Positions 18,036 through 27,917 of a stretch of DNA of 64,000 bases are shown here, piece after piece (positions within the stretch are counted from its first letter, which is position 1; each line of letters starts with the position of its first letter). The notes below the pieces were generated by a model, which saw nothing but the letters and a program-made list of their open reading frames with translations, was not told the origin of the DNA and made no database searches. Position numbers and translations under genes: made by a program. The stretch comes from Brachyspira hampsonii 30446. Lineage in GTDB: Bacteria > Spirochaetota > Brachyspiria > Brachyspirales > Brachyspiraceae. The stretch lies in the NCBI RefSeq assembly GCF_000316195.1, contig NZ_JH994111.1, forward strand, positions 1,268,532-1,332,531, given 5' to 3'.

Positions 18036-18404
18036 ATGGCTAAAACAATACTAATTGTAGACGATTCAAATACAGCTAGAGCATCTGTTGAATATACCTT
18101 GAAAAAGGGCAGTTATACTGTAGTGTCTGCAGATGATGGTACTACAGGTTTAGAGGTTCTAGGTAAAACTCCAAATGTTGATATGATAATAACAGACCTT
18201 AATATGCCAAAAATGGATGGTATAGAATTTATTAAGCATGTAAGAAAGGTAGATCAGCATAAATATACCCCTATTCTAATGCTTACAACAGAATCTCAAG
18301 ATGAGAAAAAAATGGAGGGTAAAGCCGCAGGTGCAAGTGGTTGGCTAGTAAAGCCATTTAACCCGACTCAACTTTTGGACGTTGTTAAACGTTTTTTAAA
18401 TTAA
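18036..18404 (+). CDS. cheY: Chemotaxis response regulator CheY
   Basis: A 122-residue stand-alone receiver domain. The acidic pocket is VDDSN (D9, D10), the phospho-acceptor is D54 in MIITDLNMPKMDG, the switch Thr is in LMLTTES and the conserved Lys is in LVKPFNP. Phospho-CheY binds the flagellar switch to control rotation bias. There is no output domain. It lies between the STAS gene and cheA in the operon, with AGAGG ten bases before the ATG. Confidence 0.92.
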   Translation: MAKTILIVDDSNTARASVEYTLKKGSYTVVSADDGTTGLEVLGKTPNVDMIITDLNMPKMDGIEFIKHVRKVDQHKYTPILMLTTESQDEKKMEGKAAGASGWLVKPFNPTQLLDVVKRFLN

Positions 18405-18414
18405 TGTCCAACCA

Positions 18415-18439
18415 TCTTATTATTATTTTTTTAATAAGA
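18415..18439 (+). other. Intercistronic hairpin between cheY and cheA
   Basis: TCTTATTA (18415-18422) and TAATAAGA (18432-18439) form an 8-bp stem with a T-rich loop. No T run follows it, so it is more likely an mRNA processing or stability element than a full terminator. Confidence 0.4.
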
Positions 18440-18466
18440 ATTTTATCAAAGGTAGAGGTGTAATAC

Positions 18467-20611
18467 ATGTTTGATAGTGATGAATTTATTTCGATATTCT
18501 TAAGCGAAGCTAAAGAGATTGTAGAAGGTTTAGAAAATGATTTAGTTTTGTTAGAGGATAATAAAAGTGACGAAGACCTTTTAAATAAAATCTTCAGAAG
18601 TGCTCATACTCTTAAATCTTCAGCGGGTACTGTTGGTTTCACTACTATGAGTGAGTTAAACCATGTTGCAGAAAATTTATTAGAAAAGGTAAGAAGCGGT
18701 AAATTGGATGTAACTCCGCAAATGATAACAGTACTTCTTGAGTTTTTAGATACTGTTAAACTTATGCTGCAAAATATTGTAGACGGTAAGGGTGAAACAG
18801 ATGGTGTTACTAATATAGATTCATTAAAGGCTAAGATTAAAGCCATAGCCGATGGGAATGATCCTGCTGCAGTAGCTCCTGCTCCAAAACCGGCAGAAGC
18901 TCCTAAAGTTGAAGAAGCTAAACCAGCAGAAACTCCTAAAGCTGAAGAAGCCAAACCATCAGAAGCAGCAGCATCTAGCGGAGGCTCTAATTCTTTCCAT
19001 ATTGATATGGGATTTAAAGCTACTATTTTTGATAATGGTATAGACCCTCTTATGTTCTTGAATGACCTTAGAGCTATTGGTACTATTAATAATTTAAAAA
19101 TAGAATGTAATAATTTACCAACTATTTTAAATCTTGAAGATCCTTATGTTTGCTACACTCAGTTTTCTTTGGATTTTGATACTAATGCTCCAGATGAACA
19201 GGTGCAAAATATTTTCTTGTTTGTAATAGATGACAATGATATTAATATTGTAAATACAAAAGCGGATATTAAAGATGATGATGAAGTAAAACCTGCTGCA
19301 GAAGCTCCTAAAGCTGAAGAAGCTAAACCGGCAGAGGCTCCTAAGGCTGAAGAAAAGCCTGCCGAAAATGCTCCTGCTAATAATGCTCAGGCTCAGCCGG
19401 CAGTACATAAAGCTAAAGTTCAGGCTCCTTCAACAGTTAGGGTTGATACAAGAAAATTAGACAGTTTAATGAACTTAATTGGAGAACTTGTTATAGCTCA
19501 GTCAAGAATAATGCAGCTTACTCAAAGTTTAGATATTGATAATGGACTTAAAGAAGCTGTAAGTTCAATGGATAGAACTTCAAGACAAATACAAGAAGAA
19601 GTTATGAATATTAGGATGATGCCTATAGGTCCTATATTCAACCAGTTCCATAGATATGTTAGAGACTTAAACTTAGAATTACATAAAGAGGTTAAACTAG
19701 TTCTTAAGGGTGAAACTACTGAGATAGATAAGAACATGCTTGAACAGTTATCTGATCCTCTCAAACACATGATAAGAAATTCCATGGACCATGGTATAGA
19801 AAAAACTAAAGAAGAGAGAATAGCTAGAGGAAAACCAGAGTATGGTACTATAACAATGTCAGCAGCACACCAAGAAGGACATGTTGTTATAGAGGTAGCT
19901 GATGATGGAAATGGATTAAATAAAGAAAAAATATTAAGTAAAGCCATTGAAAAAGGACTGCTTTCAAAAGACGGTAAATATTCTGATGTAGAAATATACA
20001 GAACTATATTCTACCCTGGAGTTTCAACTGCTGATAAAATAACTGACATATCCGGAAGAGGTGTTGGTATGGATGTTGTTAGAGCAAATGTTGAAAAAAT
20101 GAAAGGTAAAATAGAAATTAAATCTGTAGAAGGTAAAGGCAGTACCTTTATAGTTAAACTTCCTTTGACTTTGGCTATTATTGAAGGTATTACTTTTGCT
20201 TTAGGTAAGCAAATATATATTATGCCTCTAATTTCTATCATAGAACAAATAAAAGTAAAAAATGAGCAGGTAAAACCTTTTGAAGGCAAAGGTGAAATGA
20301 TAAAAATTAGAGATGAATATCTGCCTTTAATAAGACTCCATAAAGTATTTGAAATAGAAACACAAGTAGATAACATAGATGATGGTATAGTAGTAGTTGT
20401 TGAAGCTGGATATAGAAAATGTGCTATTTTTGTTGATGAACTTTTAGATCAGCAGCAGGTAGTTATTAAATCTTTAGACTCAGCATTCAGTAAACATGCA
20501 GGAATAGCCGGAGGTACTATACTTGGAGACGGAAGAATAGCTCTCATTATAGATATACAAGGACTAGTAAATATGTCTCTACAAGGAAAAATAAATAACG
20601 GCGTAAAATAA
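18467..20611 (+). CDS. cheA: Chemotaxis histidine kinase CheA
   Basis: A 714-residue kinase that phosphorylates CheY and CheB. Domain order: Hpt domain (1-105) with the phospho-acceptor H47 in FRSAHTLKSSAGTVGF; an Ala/Pro/Glu/Lys-rich linker (about 128-170); an alpha/beta domain (about 172-265) in the place of P2; a second similar linker (about 275-320); dimerisation helices (VDTRKLDSLMNLIGELVIAQ); the ATPase domain with the N-box HMIRNSMDHGIE, G1 DDGNGL and G2 DISGRGVGMD; and a C-terminal CheW-like domain (about 580-710). The two linkers use the same units (PKAEEAKPAEAPKAEE). The ATG has GAGG about ten bases upstream. Confidence 0.95.
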   Translation: MFDSDEFISIFLSEAKEIVEGLENDLVLLEDNKSDEDLLNKIFRSAHTLKSSAGTVGFTTMSELNHVAENLLEKVRSGKLDVTPQMITVLLEFLDTVKLMLQNIVDGKGETDGVTNIDSLKAKIKAIADGNDPAAVAPAPKPAEAPKVEEAKPAETPKAEEAKPSEAAASSGGSNSFHIDMGFKATIFDNGIDPLMFLNDLRAIGTINNLKIECNNLPTILNLEDPYVCYTQFSLDFDTNAPDEQVQNIFLFVIDDNDINIVNTKADIKDDDEVKPAAEAPKAEEAKPAEAPKAEEKPAENAPANNAQAQPAVHKAKVQAPSTVRVDTRKLDSLMNLIGELVIAQSRIMQLTQSLDIDNGLKEAVSSMDRTSRQIQEEVMNIRMMPIGPIFNQFHRYVRDLNLELHKEVKLVLKGETTEIDKNMLEQLSDPLKHMIRNSMDHGIEKTKEERIARGKPEYGTITMSAAHQEGHVVIEVADDGNGLNKEKILSKAIEKGLLSKDGKYSDVEIYRTIFYPGVSTADKITDISGRGVGMDVVRANVEKMKGKIEIKSVEGKGSTFIVKLPLTLAIIEGITFALGKQIYIMPLISIIEQIKVKNEQVKPFEGKGEMIKIRDEYLPLIRLHKVFEIETQVDNIDDGIVVVVEAGYRKCAIFVDELLDQQQVVIKSLDSAFSKHAGIAGGTILGDGRIALIIDIQGLVNMSLQGKINNGVK

Positions 20612-20622
20612 AGGATTGTAAT

Positions 20623-21153
20623 ATGTTAGATAATCAAAAAATAAATGCAGCTAATATACCTCAGGTTGGAGGTACATCTTTAGAACATGATGAAAATATT
20701 TCTATTGAACCTAGCCAGCAATTTTTAGTATTTAAAATAGACAATGAAGAATATGCTCTTGATGTATTGAGTATTGAAGGTATTGTAGGTGTAACTAATA
20801 TAACTCCTGTTCCAGGCAGTCCTAAATTTATGAGAGGACTTATGAATTTGAGAGGTAATATTCTTCATATAGTTGATATAAGAATAAGATTCGGATTAGA
20901 TAGAAGAGATGATCATTCTATTGAAGATGATGTTATTATAGTAATATCAACTACTAATAGAAAATTTGGTATATTGGCTGATATGGTAAGCGATGTTATT
21001 ACAGTTTATGAAAGTCAGATGACAGAAACCCCTATTGATAATATGAGAGGACTTCAAATTTCTAATGTTATTAGATTAGAAAATAAGATTATTATGGTTC
21101 TTCCTATAGAAGAAATTATAAAATCTAATGATGCCAATAATCAAACAGTATAA
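20623..21153 (+). CDS. cheW: Chemotaxis coupling protein CheW
   Basis: A 176-residue CheW-domain protein linking receptors to CheA. After about 28 extra N-terminal residues the fold begins at FLVFKIDNEEYALDVLSIEG, followed by ITPVPGSPKFMRGLMNLRGN, the receptor/CheA-contact signature, and IIMVLPIEEII near the end. The N-terminal extension is polar and probably disordered. It starts 11 bases after cheA. Confidence 0.93.
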   Translation: MLDNQKINAANIPQVGGTSLEHDENISIEPSQQFLVFKIDNEEYALDVLSIEGIVGVTNITPVPGSPKFMRGLMNLRGNILHIVDIRIRFGLDRRDDHSIEDDVIIVISTTNRKFGILADMVSDVITVYESQMTETPIDNMRGLQISNVIRLENKIIMVLPIEEIIKSNDANNQTV

Positions 21154-21171
21154 TATCATTGAGGTATAAAA

Positions 21172-22023
21172 ATGGAAGATATAAATGAGCATATGCCTGC
21201 TTTAAGCGATGCTGAGTTTAATGAATTAGTTAAAATTATTTATGATAAAACTAGAATACAAATGACTAGTCATAAAAGAGCTTTAGTAACTTCGAGATTA
21301 AGTAAGAGACTAAGAGCTTTAAAAATGAACTCTTTCAGAGAATATATAGATTTTGTTAAAAATGCTAAAGATGAGGAACTTACAAATTTTGTTAATGCTG
21401 TTACTACTAATAAAACTGATTTCTTTAGAGAAAATAAGCATTTTGAATATATGAAAAGTACATTTCTTCCAGAATGGGAAAAAAATTTTAAAGCAGGAAA
21501 AGTTAAAAATCTTAGAATATGGTCAGCAGCTTGCTCAACTGGAGAAGAGCCCTACACTATTCAAATGACTTTGCATGAGTATTTTGGTTCCAACTATGAT
21601 AAATATGATATAAAAGTCTTGGCTAGTGATATAGATACTAATGTATTAGCTCATGGAAGGGCTGGTATTTATAAAGATGAATCTGTTGATCCAATACAGG
21701 ATAACATATTAAGAAAATACTTTTTAAGAGGTACAGGCGATAAAGAAGGATTATATAAAGTAAAGGATATTCTAAAAAAGAATTTATTTTTTAGACAATT
21801 AAATTTTAAAGATGAAGATTTTGATATTCATACTCAATTTGATTTAATATTTTGTAGGAATGTTATTATTTATTTTGATAAAGAGTTCCAAAAGGAATTA
21901 TTTAATAAATTTCATAGATATTTGAAAGATGACGGTTTAGTATTTATAGGACACTCGGAAACTTTATTCGGTGTATCTGATAAATTTAAATATGTAGCAA
22001 GCAATATCTACAAAAAGATTTAA
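21172..22023 (+). CDS. cheR: Chemotaxis protein methyltransferase CheR
   Basis: A 283-residue SAM-dependent enzyme that methylates receptor glutamates. The N-terminal helical domain (about 1-90) contains TSRLSKRLRAL and VTTNKTDFFRENKHF. The SAM site follows with IWSAACSTGEEPYTIQMTL and the later VLASDIDTNVLAHGRAGIY. FDLIFCRNVIIYFDKE and FIGHSETLFGVSDKFKYV complete the family pattern. Length is typical. It lies 18 bases after cheW with GAGG upstream of its ATG. Confidence 0.95.
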   Translation: MEDINEHMPALSDAEFNELVKIIYDKTRIQMTSHKRALVTSRLSKRLRALKMNSFREYIDFVKNAKDEELTNFVNAVTTNKTDFFRENKHFEYMKSTFLPEWEKNFKAGKVKNLRIWSAACSTGEEPYTIQMTLHEYFGSNYDKYDIKVLASDIDTNVLAHGRAGIYKDESVDPIQDNILRKYFLRGTGDKEGLYKVKDILKKNLFFRQLNFKDEDFDIHTQFDLIFCRNVIIYFDKEFQKELFNKFHRYLKDDGLVFIGHSETLFGVSDKFKYVASNIYKKI

Positions 22024-22038
22024 TTATGGGAGATAATA

Positions 22039-22632
22039 ATGATTGATTTTCCGGCAGCAGCCAATAGCAATTTTAAAAGAATCACAATATATATAGGTGG
22101 TTACTATGCTTCGAAAGAACCTGCTGTAATAAAAACAGTTCTGGGCAGTTGTATATCTGTATGCCTGTTTGAGAATAAATTAAAATTCGGAGGTATGAAT
22201 CACTTTATGCTTCCTGAAATGAGAGAATGGGAAAATCCGGCTGACGATTATAATAATACTAGATATGGTGTTTTTGCTATGGAGGTTCTTATAAACGAAA
22301 TTATCAAATTAGGAGGAAAAAAGGAAAATCTTACAGCTAAAATATTCGGAGGCGGACATGTACTTTCAGGTATGACTAGTAATATACTTCAAGTACCTGA
22401 TAAGAATATACAATTTGCTAAAAAATTCTTGGCAGATGAAAAAATACCTATAGTAAGTGAAGATATAGGCGGTAATTGGCCTAGAAAAGTATTCTTCTTC
22501 AATACAGAAAATAGAGTGCTTATGAAAAAATTAGAAGGTAAGACAAAAGAATTTTCAGCTGAACAAGAAATTAAATACTCTAAAAATTTACAGCATAAAC
22601 TTGAAGAAAAATCAGATATTACATTGTTTTAA
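22039..22632 (+). CDS. cheD: Chemoreceptor glutamine deamidase CheD
   Basis: A 197-residue enzyme that deamidates receptor glutamines and in Bacillus/Thermotoga also interacts with CheC. The catalytic Cys is in TVLGSCISVCLF and the catalytic His in GGMNHFMLP; AKIFGGGHVL and NIGG-type DIGGNWPRKVFFFNTENR are also family features. The C-terminal 30 residues (KEFSAEQEIKYSKNLQHKLE) extend past the usual end. It lies between cheR and cheB. Confidence 0.93.
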   Translation: MIDFPAAANSNFKRITIYIGGYYASKEPAVIKTVLGSCISVCLFENKLKFGGMNHFMLPEMREWENPADDYNNTRYGVFAMEVLINEIIKLGGKKENLTAKIFGGGHVLSGMTSNILQVPDKNIQFAKKFLADEKIPIVSEDIGGNWPRKVFFFNTENRVLMKKLEGKTKEFSAEQEIKYSKNLQHKLEEKSDITLF

Positions 22633-22656
22633 TATATTAATAATTAAGGATTTTAT

Positions 22657-23790
22657 ATGGCTACAAAAATTAAAGTATTAGCTATTGATGATAGCGCACT
22701 AATTAGACAGTTACTTACTAAAATTGTAAACTCAGATCCTGCTTTAGAAATGGTGGGAACTGCTGCAAATCCAATTCTAGCTGAAAATAAGGTAAAAAAT
22801 CTTAAACCGGACATTATTACTTTGGATATAGAAATGCCTGAAATGGACGGTATTACTTATCTTAAAAAACTTATGCTTAATAACCCTATCCCTGTAATAA
22901 TGTTTAGTTCGCTTTTGGATAAACATAGAGAATTGGCTTTAGATGCATTAAATATAGGTGCTTTTGATTATGTTATAAAACCATCTGCTAATGTTAGAGA
23001 TGGTGTTGAAGAACTAGCTACAGATTTAGTTGAAAAAATTAAAAATGCTTATGCAAACAGAGCTAAATTCTATAGAAAACATGGTGTTACTATGCCTACT
23101 GATACGACTCCTACAGTAGAAAGAACACCTATCAGCTTGGAAGCTCCTAAAACCGCTGGATTTAAAGTTTATCAAAAAAATACTGCTGATATTATTCTTC
23201 CTCTTACACCTTCAAGAGAAACTCCTATGGATAAAATTATTCTTATAGGTTCTTCTACAGGGGGTACAGAAGCTTTAATAGAATGCTTAAAAAATGTTAC
23301 TCCATCTGCTCCGCCTATAGTTATTGCTCAGCATATGCCTGAACATTTTACTACTTCTTTTGCTAAGAGATTAAATAGTATTCTAAAAATTGATGTTGCT
23401 GAATCTGAAGACGGTATGAGTATAGGAAGAGGTCAGGCTGTACTTGCAAGAGGTGCTAAACATACTATGATTAAGGTTAAAGGCGGTAAATATTATATAG
23501 AAGTTAGAGACGGAGAGCCTGTTACGAGACATAAACCTTCTGTAGATGTACTTTTCAGAAGCGGTGCTGTTTATGCTAAAAACAAAGCTATAGGAATTAT
23601 ACTTACTGGTATGGGTGATGACGGTGCTAATGGTATGAAAGAAATGAAAGATGCCGGTGCTTATAATATAGCTCAAAATGAAGAAACTTGTACTGTATTT
23701 GGTATGCCTAGAGAAGCAATAGCTAGAGGCGGTGTTGATGAAGTGCTTCCTTTAGATAAAATATTGGCTGCGGCTTTGAAAAGAGTATAA
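22657..23790 (+). CDS. cheB: Chemotaxis methylesterase CheB
   Basis: A 377-residue response regulator that removes receptor methyl groups. The receiver domain (1-125) has the acidic pair in AIDDSALIR and the phospho-acceptor D57 in ITLDIEMPEMDG. A linker of about 55 residues, rich in Thr and Pro, follows. The methylesterase domain has the Ser in IGSSTGGTEAL, the His in AQHMPEHFTTSFAKRLN and the Asp in LTGMGDDGANGMKEM. All catalytic residues are in place. It starts 24 bases after cheD. Confidence 0.95.
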   Translation: MATKIKVLAIDDSALIRQLLTKIVNSDPALEMVGTAANPILAENKVKNLKPDIITLDIEMPEMDGITYLKKLMLNNPIPVIMFSSLLDKHRELALDALNIGAFDYVIKPSANVRDGVEELATDLVEKIKNAYANRAKFYRKHGVTMPTDTTPTVERTPISLEAPKTAGFKVYQKNTADIILPLTPSRETPMDKIILIGSSTGGTEALIECLKNVTPSAPPIVIAQHMPEHFTTSFAKRLNSILKIDVAESEDGMSIGRGQAVLARGAKHTMIKVKGGKYYIEVRDGEPVTRHKPSVDVLFRSGAVYAKNKAIGIILTGMGDDGANGMKEMKDAGAYNIAQNEETCTVFGMPREAIARGGVDEVLPLDKILAAALKRV

Positions 23791-23798
23791 ATTAAAAA

Positions 23799-24608
23799 AT
23801 GAAAGAATATATAGATTTATATGATTATATAAATAAATGGGTAAGCAGTTCTACAGCTTACCCATACTATAAAATAGAAAAAAAGTTGGATTTTATATCT
23901 AAATTAATATCATCTCATAAGCAGTTTAACAATATTTCTATTATTCCAACTGGTTCAAAACGAAATAGAACAGATGTAACTTACATGGAATATCTTAATG
24001 TTTTTTTAATATTAGATGATAATGCATCTGATACTAGAAAATTCAAATCTTCTATTTTGGAATTAATTAAAAATGATGACTTATATTCAAATAAAGTTAA
24101 TGACACATCATCATCTTTGATTCTAGAATATGAAAATGAAAAAATTGTATTAATACCATCATTTAAAAATTTGGATAATAATGTTGAAGGTGCTTTGGTT
24201 ACAGATAGTAATGAAAAAAATGAAATTTTCTATCCAAAATTAGATAATAAAAATTTTGATAAAAAAGAACATAACTGCGGATCCAATTTTATTAATTTAA
24301 TAAAAATATTTAAACATATATTCCTTACTTTCTCTTCTGAAATTAAACATATTAATGAACTTACTCCGCCTATAATAGAAGCACTTATATGGAATTTGCC
24401 TGATGAATACTTTAACTTCAATAATTATGATGATGCTATATTAAAGACTATTGAATATATTTATGAAAGAATTGCAAGCAGTGATTATATGTCGCTTTCT
24501 GAAATTAATGATATAAAAGTTTTGTTTTCAGCTAGAAATAATATAGATAGAAAAGAATTATTAAAAGCATTATACAAATTAAAACAATTAATACATGAAA
24601 ACTTGTAA
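23799..24608 (+). CDS. Nucleotidyltransferase-fold protein lacking the catalytic acids
   Basis: A 269-residue protein 8 bases downstream of cheB, so part of the chemotaxis operon by position. Residues 50-72 read PTGSKRNRTDVTYM followed by EYLNVFLIL, which lines up without gaps with the nucleotidyltransferase motif T-G-S-(11 residues)-D-h-D-h-F-L-h-L. The two metal-binding acids would be Y65 and N67, and the third acid, expected three residues before the Pro in KIVLIPSF, is V117. A later helix, PPIIEALIWNLPDEYFNF, recalls the helical region of CD-NTase/SMODS-type enzymes. I therefore read it as a catalytically dead relative. The fold call is inference from motif spacing; the function is unknown. 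Confidence 0.55.
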   Translation: MKEYIDLYDYINKWVSSSTAYPYYKIEKKLDFISKLISSHKQFNNISIIPTGSKRNRTDVTYMEYLNVFLILDDNASDTRKFKSSILELIKNDDLYSNKVNDTSSSLILEYENEKIVLIPSFKNLDNNVEGALVTDSNEKNEIFYPKLDNKNFDKKEHNCGSNFINLIKIFKHIFLTFSSEIKHINELTPPIIEALIWNLPDEYFNFNNYDDAILKTIEYIYERIASSDYMSLSEINDIKVLFSARNNIDRKELLKALYKLKQLIHENL

Positions 24609-24645
24609 AATTCTTATTTTTTTCTTATAACTCTTAATAGTAATA

Positions 24646-24673
24646 TTGAATTAATTTAAAGTAATGATATAAT
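24646..24673 (+). promoter_or_regulatory. Putative promoter of glnN
   Basis: TTGAAT at 24646-24651 and TATAAT at 24668-24673 with a 16-base spacer; the -10 is preceded by TGA, giving an extended -10 element. The start codon of glnN is 47 bases downstream, with AGGAG at 24705-24709. Confidence 0.5.
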
Positions 24674-24720
24674 ATTGTATTATAATTTTTATAATAAATT
24701 TCTTAGGAGAAATATATAAA

Positions 24721-26808
24721 ATGAAAAAAATACCAGAAATTTTTGGTAGTATGGTTTTTAATGATAATGTTATGAAGGATAAACTCCCTAAAGACATTTA
24801 CAAAAAACTTATAAAAACCATAAAAAATGGAGAGCGTTTAAATTTAGAAGTTGCTAATGTAGTAGCTCATGCTATGAAAGAATGGGCTATAGAAAAAGGG
24901 GCTACTCATTTTACTCATTGGTTTCAGCCTATGACCGGTGTAACTGCAGAAAAACATACCAGCTTTATAGCTCAAACAGATGACGGTGCAACTCGTATGG
25001 AGTTTACCGGTAAAGAATTAGTTCAAAGCGAGCCAGATGCTTCTAGTTTTCCTTCAGGAGGATTAAGAGCTACATTTGAGGCTAGAGGATATACAGCATG
25101 GGATCCTACTTCTTATGCTTTCATTAAAGATGATACTTTATGCATACCTAGTGCTTTTTGTTCTTACAGCGGAGAATCATTAGATAAAAAGACTCCCCTA
25201 CTTCGTTCAATGCAGGTTATAGAAAAGGAAGCAAAAAGAATATTAAAATTATTCGGTCATAATAATGTTAATAGAGTATTTACTACTGTTGGTGCTGAAC
25301 AGGAATATTTTTTAATAGACAGAGAACTATATTTACAAAGACCTGATTTAAGATACTGTAAAAGAACATTGTTTGGTGCCTGTCCTCCTAAAGGTCAGGA
25401 ATTAGAAGATCATTATTTCGGTGCTATTAAACCTAGAGTGCTTGCCTTTATGAAGGAACTTGATATTGAGCTTTGGAAACTAGGTATAGTTGCTAAAACA
25501 GAGCATAATGAGGTAGCTCCTGGCCAATATGAATTAGCTCCGGAGTTTACTATTACAAATATGGCAACAGATCAAAACCAAATTACAATGGAGCTTATGA
25601 AAGTAATAGCTGAAAAACATAATTTAGCTTGTATACTTCATGAAAAACCTTTTTCAGGTGTAAATGGAAGTGGTAAACATAATAATTGGTCTATAGCAAC
25701 AGATACAGGAATGAATCTATTAGATCCTACAGACAATCCTGCTAAAAATAAACAGTTTTTGCTATTTTTAGTAGCAATAATTAAAGCCATTGATGAATAT
25801 CAGGACTTGCTTAGAGTTACAACTGCAAGTGCAAGCAATGATCATAGACTTGGTGCTTCTGAGGCTCCGCCTGCTATCATATCAATGTTCCTTGGCGATG
25901 AATTAACTGAAGTGCTTGAATCTATGGAACATTCTAAAGATTATGAGGGAAAGGGAAAGGTTGAAATGGAAATGGGAGTTAATTCTTTAGCAAGACTCAC
26001 TAAAGATTCTACTGACAGAAACAGAACTTCTCCTTTAGCATTTACAGGAAACAAATTTGAATTTAGAATGGTAGGCTCAAGTCTCTCAGTATCAGGACCT
26101 AATATAATATTAAATACTATAGTTGCCGAAGCTTTATCACAGTTTGCTGATATATTAGAAAAGTCTTCAAATTTTGAAAAAGATTTAGATGAACTTATAA
26201 GAGATACTATTAAAAAACATAAAAGAATAATTTATAATGGAAATAATTATTCTGATGAATGGGTAAAAGAAGCTGAAAAAAGAGGATTATTTAATCTAAA
26301 AACAACTCCAGAAGCATTACCTCATTTTATATCTCAAAAAAATATAGATGTATTAACAAAACATAAAGTACTAACAGAAGCTGAAATACATTCAAGATAT
26401 GAAATAGGAATGGAAGAGTATGTTAAAGAAATTAATATAGAAGCTCTTACATTAATAGATATGGTCTATAAGCATATACTCCCTTCTTCTATAGAATACA
26501 GCGGAGAACTTGCGAATATTGCTGATAAGAAAAATAATTTAAAAGTAAATTTTGATGTTGAAAGCGATTTAATTAATAAACTTAATAAACTTATTTCAGA
26601 TTTATACGGTAAATTGGCAAAATTAGAAGAATACATTGCAGAAGGTAAAAAAATTACAGATGTTTCAAAATATGCTAATTTTTCAAGAGATAAAATATTT
26701 GCATGTTTAGAAGATATGAGAGTTACAATAGATGAATTAGAAAGAACGGTTTCTAAAAAATATTGGAAACTTCCAACTTACGGAGATATGCTTTATAGTT
26801 TATCATAA
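24721..26808 (+). CDS. glnN: Glutamine synthetase, type III
   Basis: A 695-residue enzyme that condenses glutamate and ammonia with ATP. Size and motifs are those of the GSIII family rather than the 450-residue [41 protein letters not shown], the active-site [42 protein letters not shown] and [14 protein letters not shown]. The C-terminal 170 residues are helical. It has its own promoter and strong ribosome-binding site, and ends at a bidirectional terminator. It is the probable main ammonia-assimilating enzyme of the organism if no GSI is encoded elsewhere, which cannot be seen here. Confidence 0.95.
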   Translation: MKKIPEIFGSMVFNDNVMKDKLPKDIYKKLIKTIKNGERLNLEVANVVAHAMKEWAIEKGATHFTHWFQPMTGVTAEKHTSFIAQTDDGATRMEFTGKELVQSEPDASSFPSGGLRATFEARGYTAWDPTSYAFIKDDTLCIPSAFCSYSGESLDKKTPLLRSMQVIEKEAKRILKLFGHNNVNRVFTTVGAEQEYFLIDRELYLQRPDLRYCKRTLFGACPPKGQELEDHYFGAIKPRVLAFMKELDIELWKLGIVAKTEHNEVAPGQYELAPEFTITNMATDQNQITMELMKVIAEKHNLACILHEKPFSGVNGSGKHNNWSIATDTGMNLLDPTDNPAKNKQFLLFLVAIIKAIDEYQDLLRVTTASASNDHRLGASEAPPAIISMFLGDELTEVLESMEHSKDYEGKGKVEMEMGVNSLARLTKDSTDRNRTSPLAFTGNKFEFRMVGSSLSVSGPNIILNTIVAEALSQFADILEKSSNFEKDLDELIRDTIKKHKRIIYNGNNYSDEWVKEAEKRGLFNLKTTPEALPHFISQKNIDVLTKHKVLTEAEIHSRYEIGMEEYVKEINIEALTLIDMVYKHILPSSIEYSGELANIADKKNNLKVNFDVESDLINKLNKLISDLYGKLAKLEEYIAEGKKITDVSKYANFSRDKIFACLEDMRVTIDELERTVSKKYWKLPTYGDMLYSLS

Positions 26809-26824
26809 ATAGTAAGTTAAATAA

Positions 26825-26857
26825 TAAAAGCAGGTATAAATTATTTACCTGCTTTTA
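26825..26857. terminator. Bidirectional terminator between glnN and the WYL regulator
   Basis: TAAAAGCAGGTA (26825-26836) and TACCTGCTTTTA (26846-26857) form a perfect 12-bp stem with a 9-base loop, followed by TTATATTTTT on the plus strand. The two genes converge on it. Confidence 0.85.
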
Positions 26858-26883
26858 TTATATTTTTGTAATATAAATTCTTT

Positions 26884-27903
26884 TTATTCACTTTGCATTA
26901 CAGATAAAGCATTATTCAAATGTTCTATAAACTCTTTATTAAATTTTTCTGGTGATATTATTTTAAAAGAACCTAACCAAGGACTTAAAAATATTCTTAG
27001 TTCTGTAAAAGATGAAAAATCAAAATTAACTATTATAGAACCATCTTCTAATGTCTTTTTTATTTTTTGATTGAATCCGTAATCTCTATTTTTAAAATAA
27101 TGAGCAACATCCGAATTAAAACAAATAGTAGTTTTTGTTAATTCATTATCACTCCAATATATACTTCTTTTTTTCTCTATTAATTTTATCAATTTTTCTC
27201 TATTATTAATTCTGTTTTTATATTCTTTATAATATTCTTCTTTTTCTTTATTGCTATTAAATTTTAATTTCTGCATTACTTCTATATTAGATATGCTAGT
27301 TATAGAATAAGTTTTTATCTTTTTATATTTCTTATCATAAGCAACTAAATACCATATACCCTGAAAATAATAAATAAGATATGCTATAGCCTTAACTTTA
27401 TAATTAATATTACTGCTTTGAATATAATAATCAAAACTTATATCATTTAAATCTTTAACACATGAAAGTAATTTTTCTATACTTTCACTATCCCCTGATA
27501 TATTATTTATCTCATTATTTGAAATTACAATAACATCATAATAATCATCATCTATATTTTGAGGTAATAATTTAGATATTGTTGAATGAGGTATAAAAGA
27601 TAAATTTGAACTTACCTTTTTTATAAATACAGAAAATAGTATATCTACATTTTTTTTAAGATTATCATTATCAAAATTAAAGCCTCTTTTTAATTTCTTT
27701 AAATCTTCCTTTTTTAAAGTATATCTATCATTTTCTAAAATAAGCTCTATTTGTAAATATAGCTGTATTTCTTCTATATCCCTTTGAAATGTTCTTAAAG
27801 AAATTTTATTCTGATACATAAATTTATTTTTATCTACTAACCCATCTAACATCAATGAAGTATATAATTCAAATAACCTTTCAAATTTCTTTTTATCTGA
27901 CAT
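26884..27903 (-). CDS. WYL-domain transcriptional regulator
   Basis: A 339-residue regulator of the YafY/WYL type. The N-terminus carries a helix-turn-helix with the family's ISLRTFQRDIEEIQLYL at about residues 29-45. The WYL region is around YYFQGIWYLVAYDKKYKKIK and TYSITSISNIEV (about 174-210), where the tripeptide itself appears as WYL. The C-terminal WCX-like part ends in FLSPWLGSFKIISPEKFNKE. Such proteins sense ligands, often nucleic acid-like or metabolite signals, and control nearby or distant genes. It is the last gene of a three-gene minus-strand set and converges on glnN. Confidence 0.85.
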   Translation of the reverse strand: MSDKKKFERLFELYTSLMLDGLVDKNKFMYQNKISLRTFQRDIEEIQLYLQIELILENDRYTLKKEDLKKLKRGFNFDNDNLKKNVDILFSVFIKKVSSNLSFIPHSTISKLLPQNIDDDYYDVIVISNNEINNISGDSESIEKLLSCVKDLNDISFDYYIQSSNINYKVKAIAYLIYYFQGIWYLVAYDKKYKKIKTYSITSISNIEVMQKLKFNSNKEKEEYYKEYKNRINNREKLIKLIEKKRSIYWSDNELTKTTICFNSDVAHYFKNRDYGFNQKIKKTLEDGSIIVNFDFSSFTELRIFLSPWLGSFKIISPEKFNKEFIEHLNNALSVMQSE

Positions 27904-27917
27904 ATATAATACCCTTT

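Noticed and set aside
19127..19947. Two antisense ORFs opposite cheA (93 and 141 residues)
   Set aside because: They mirror the codon pattern of cheA and lack starts with ribosome-binding sites or recognisable domains.
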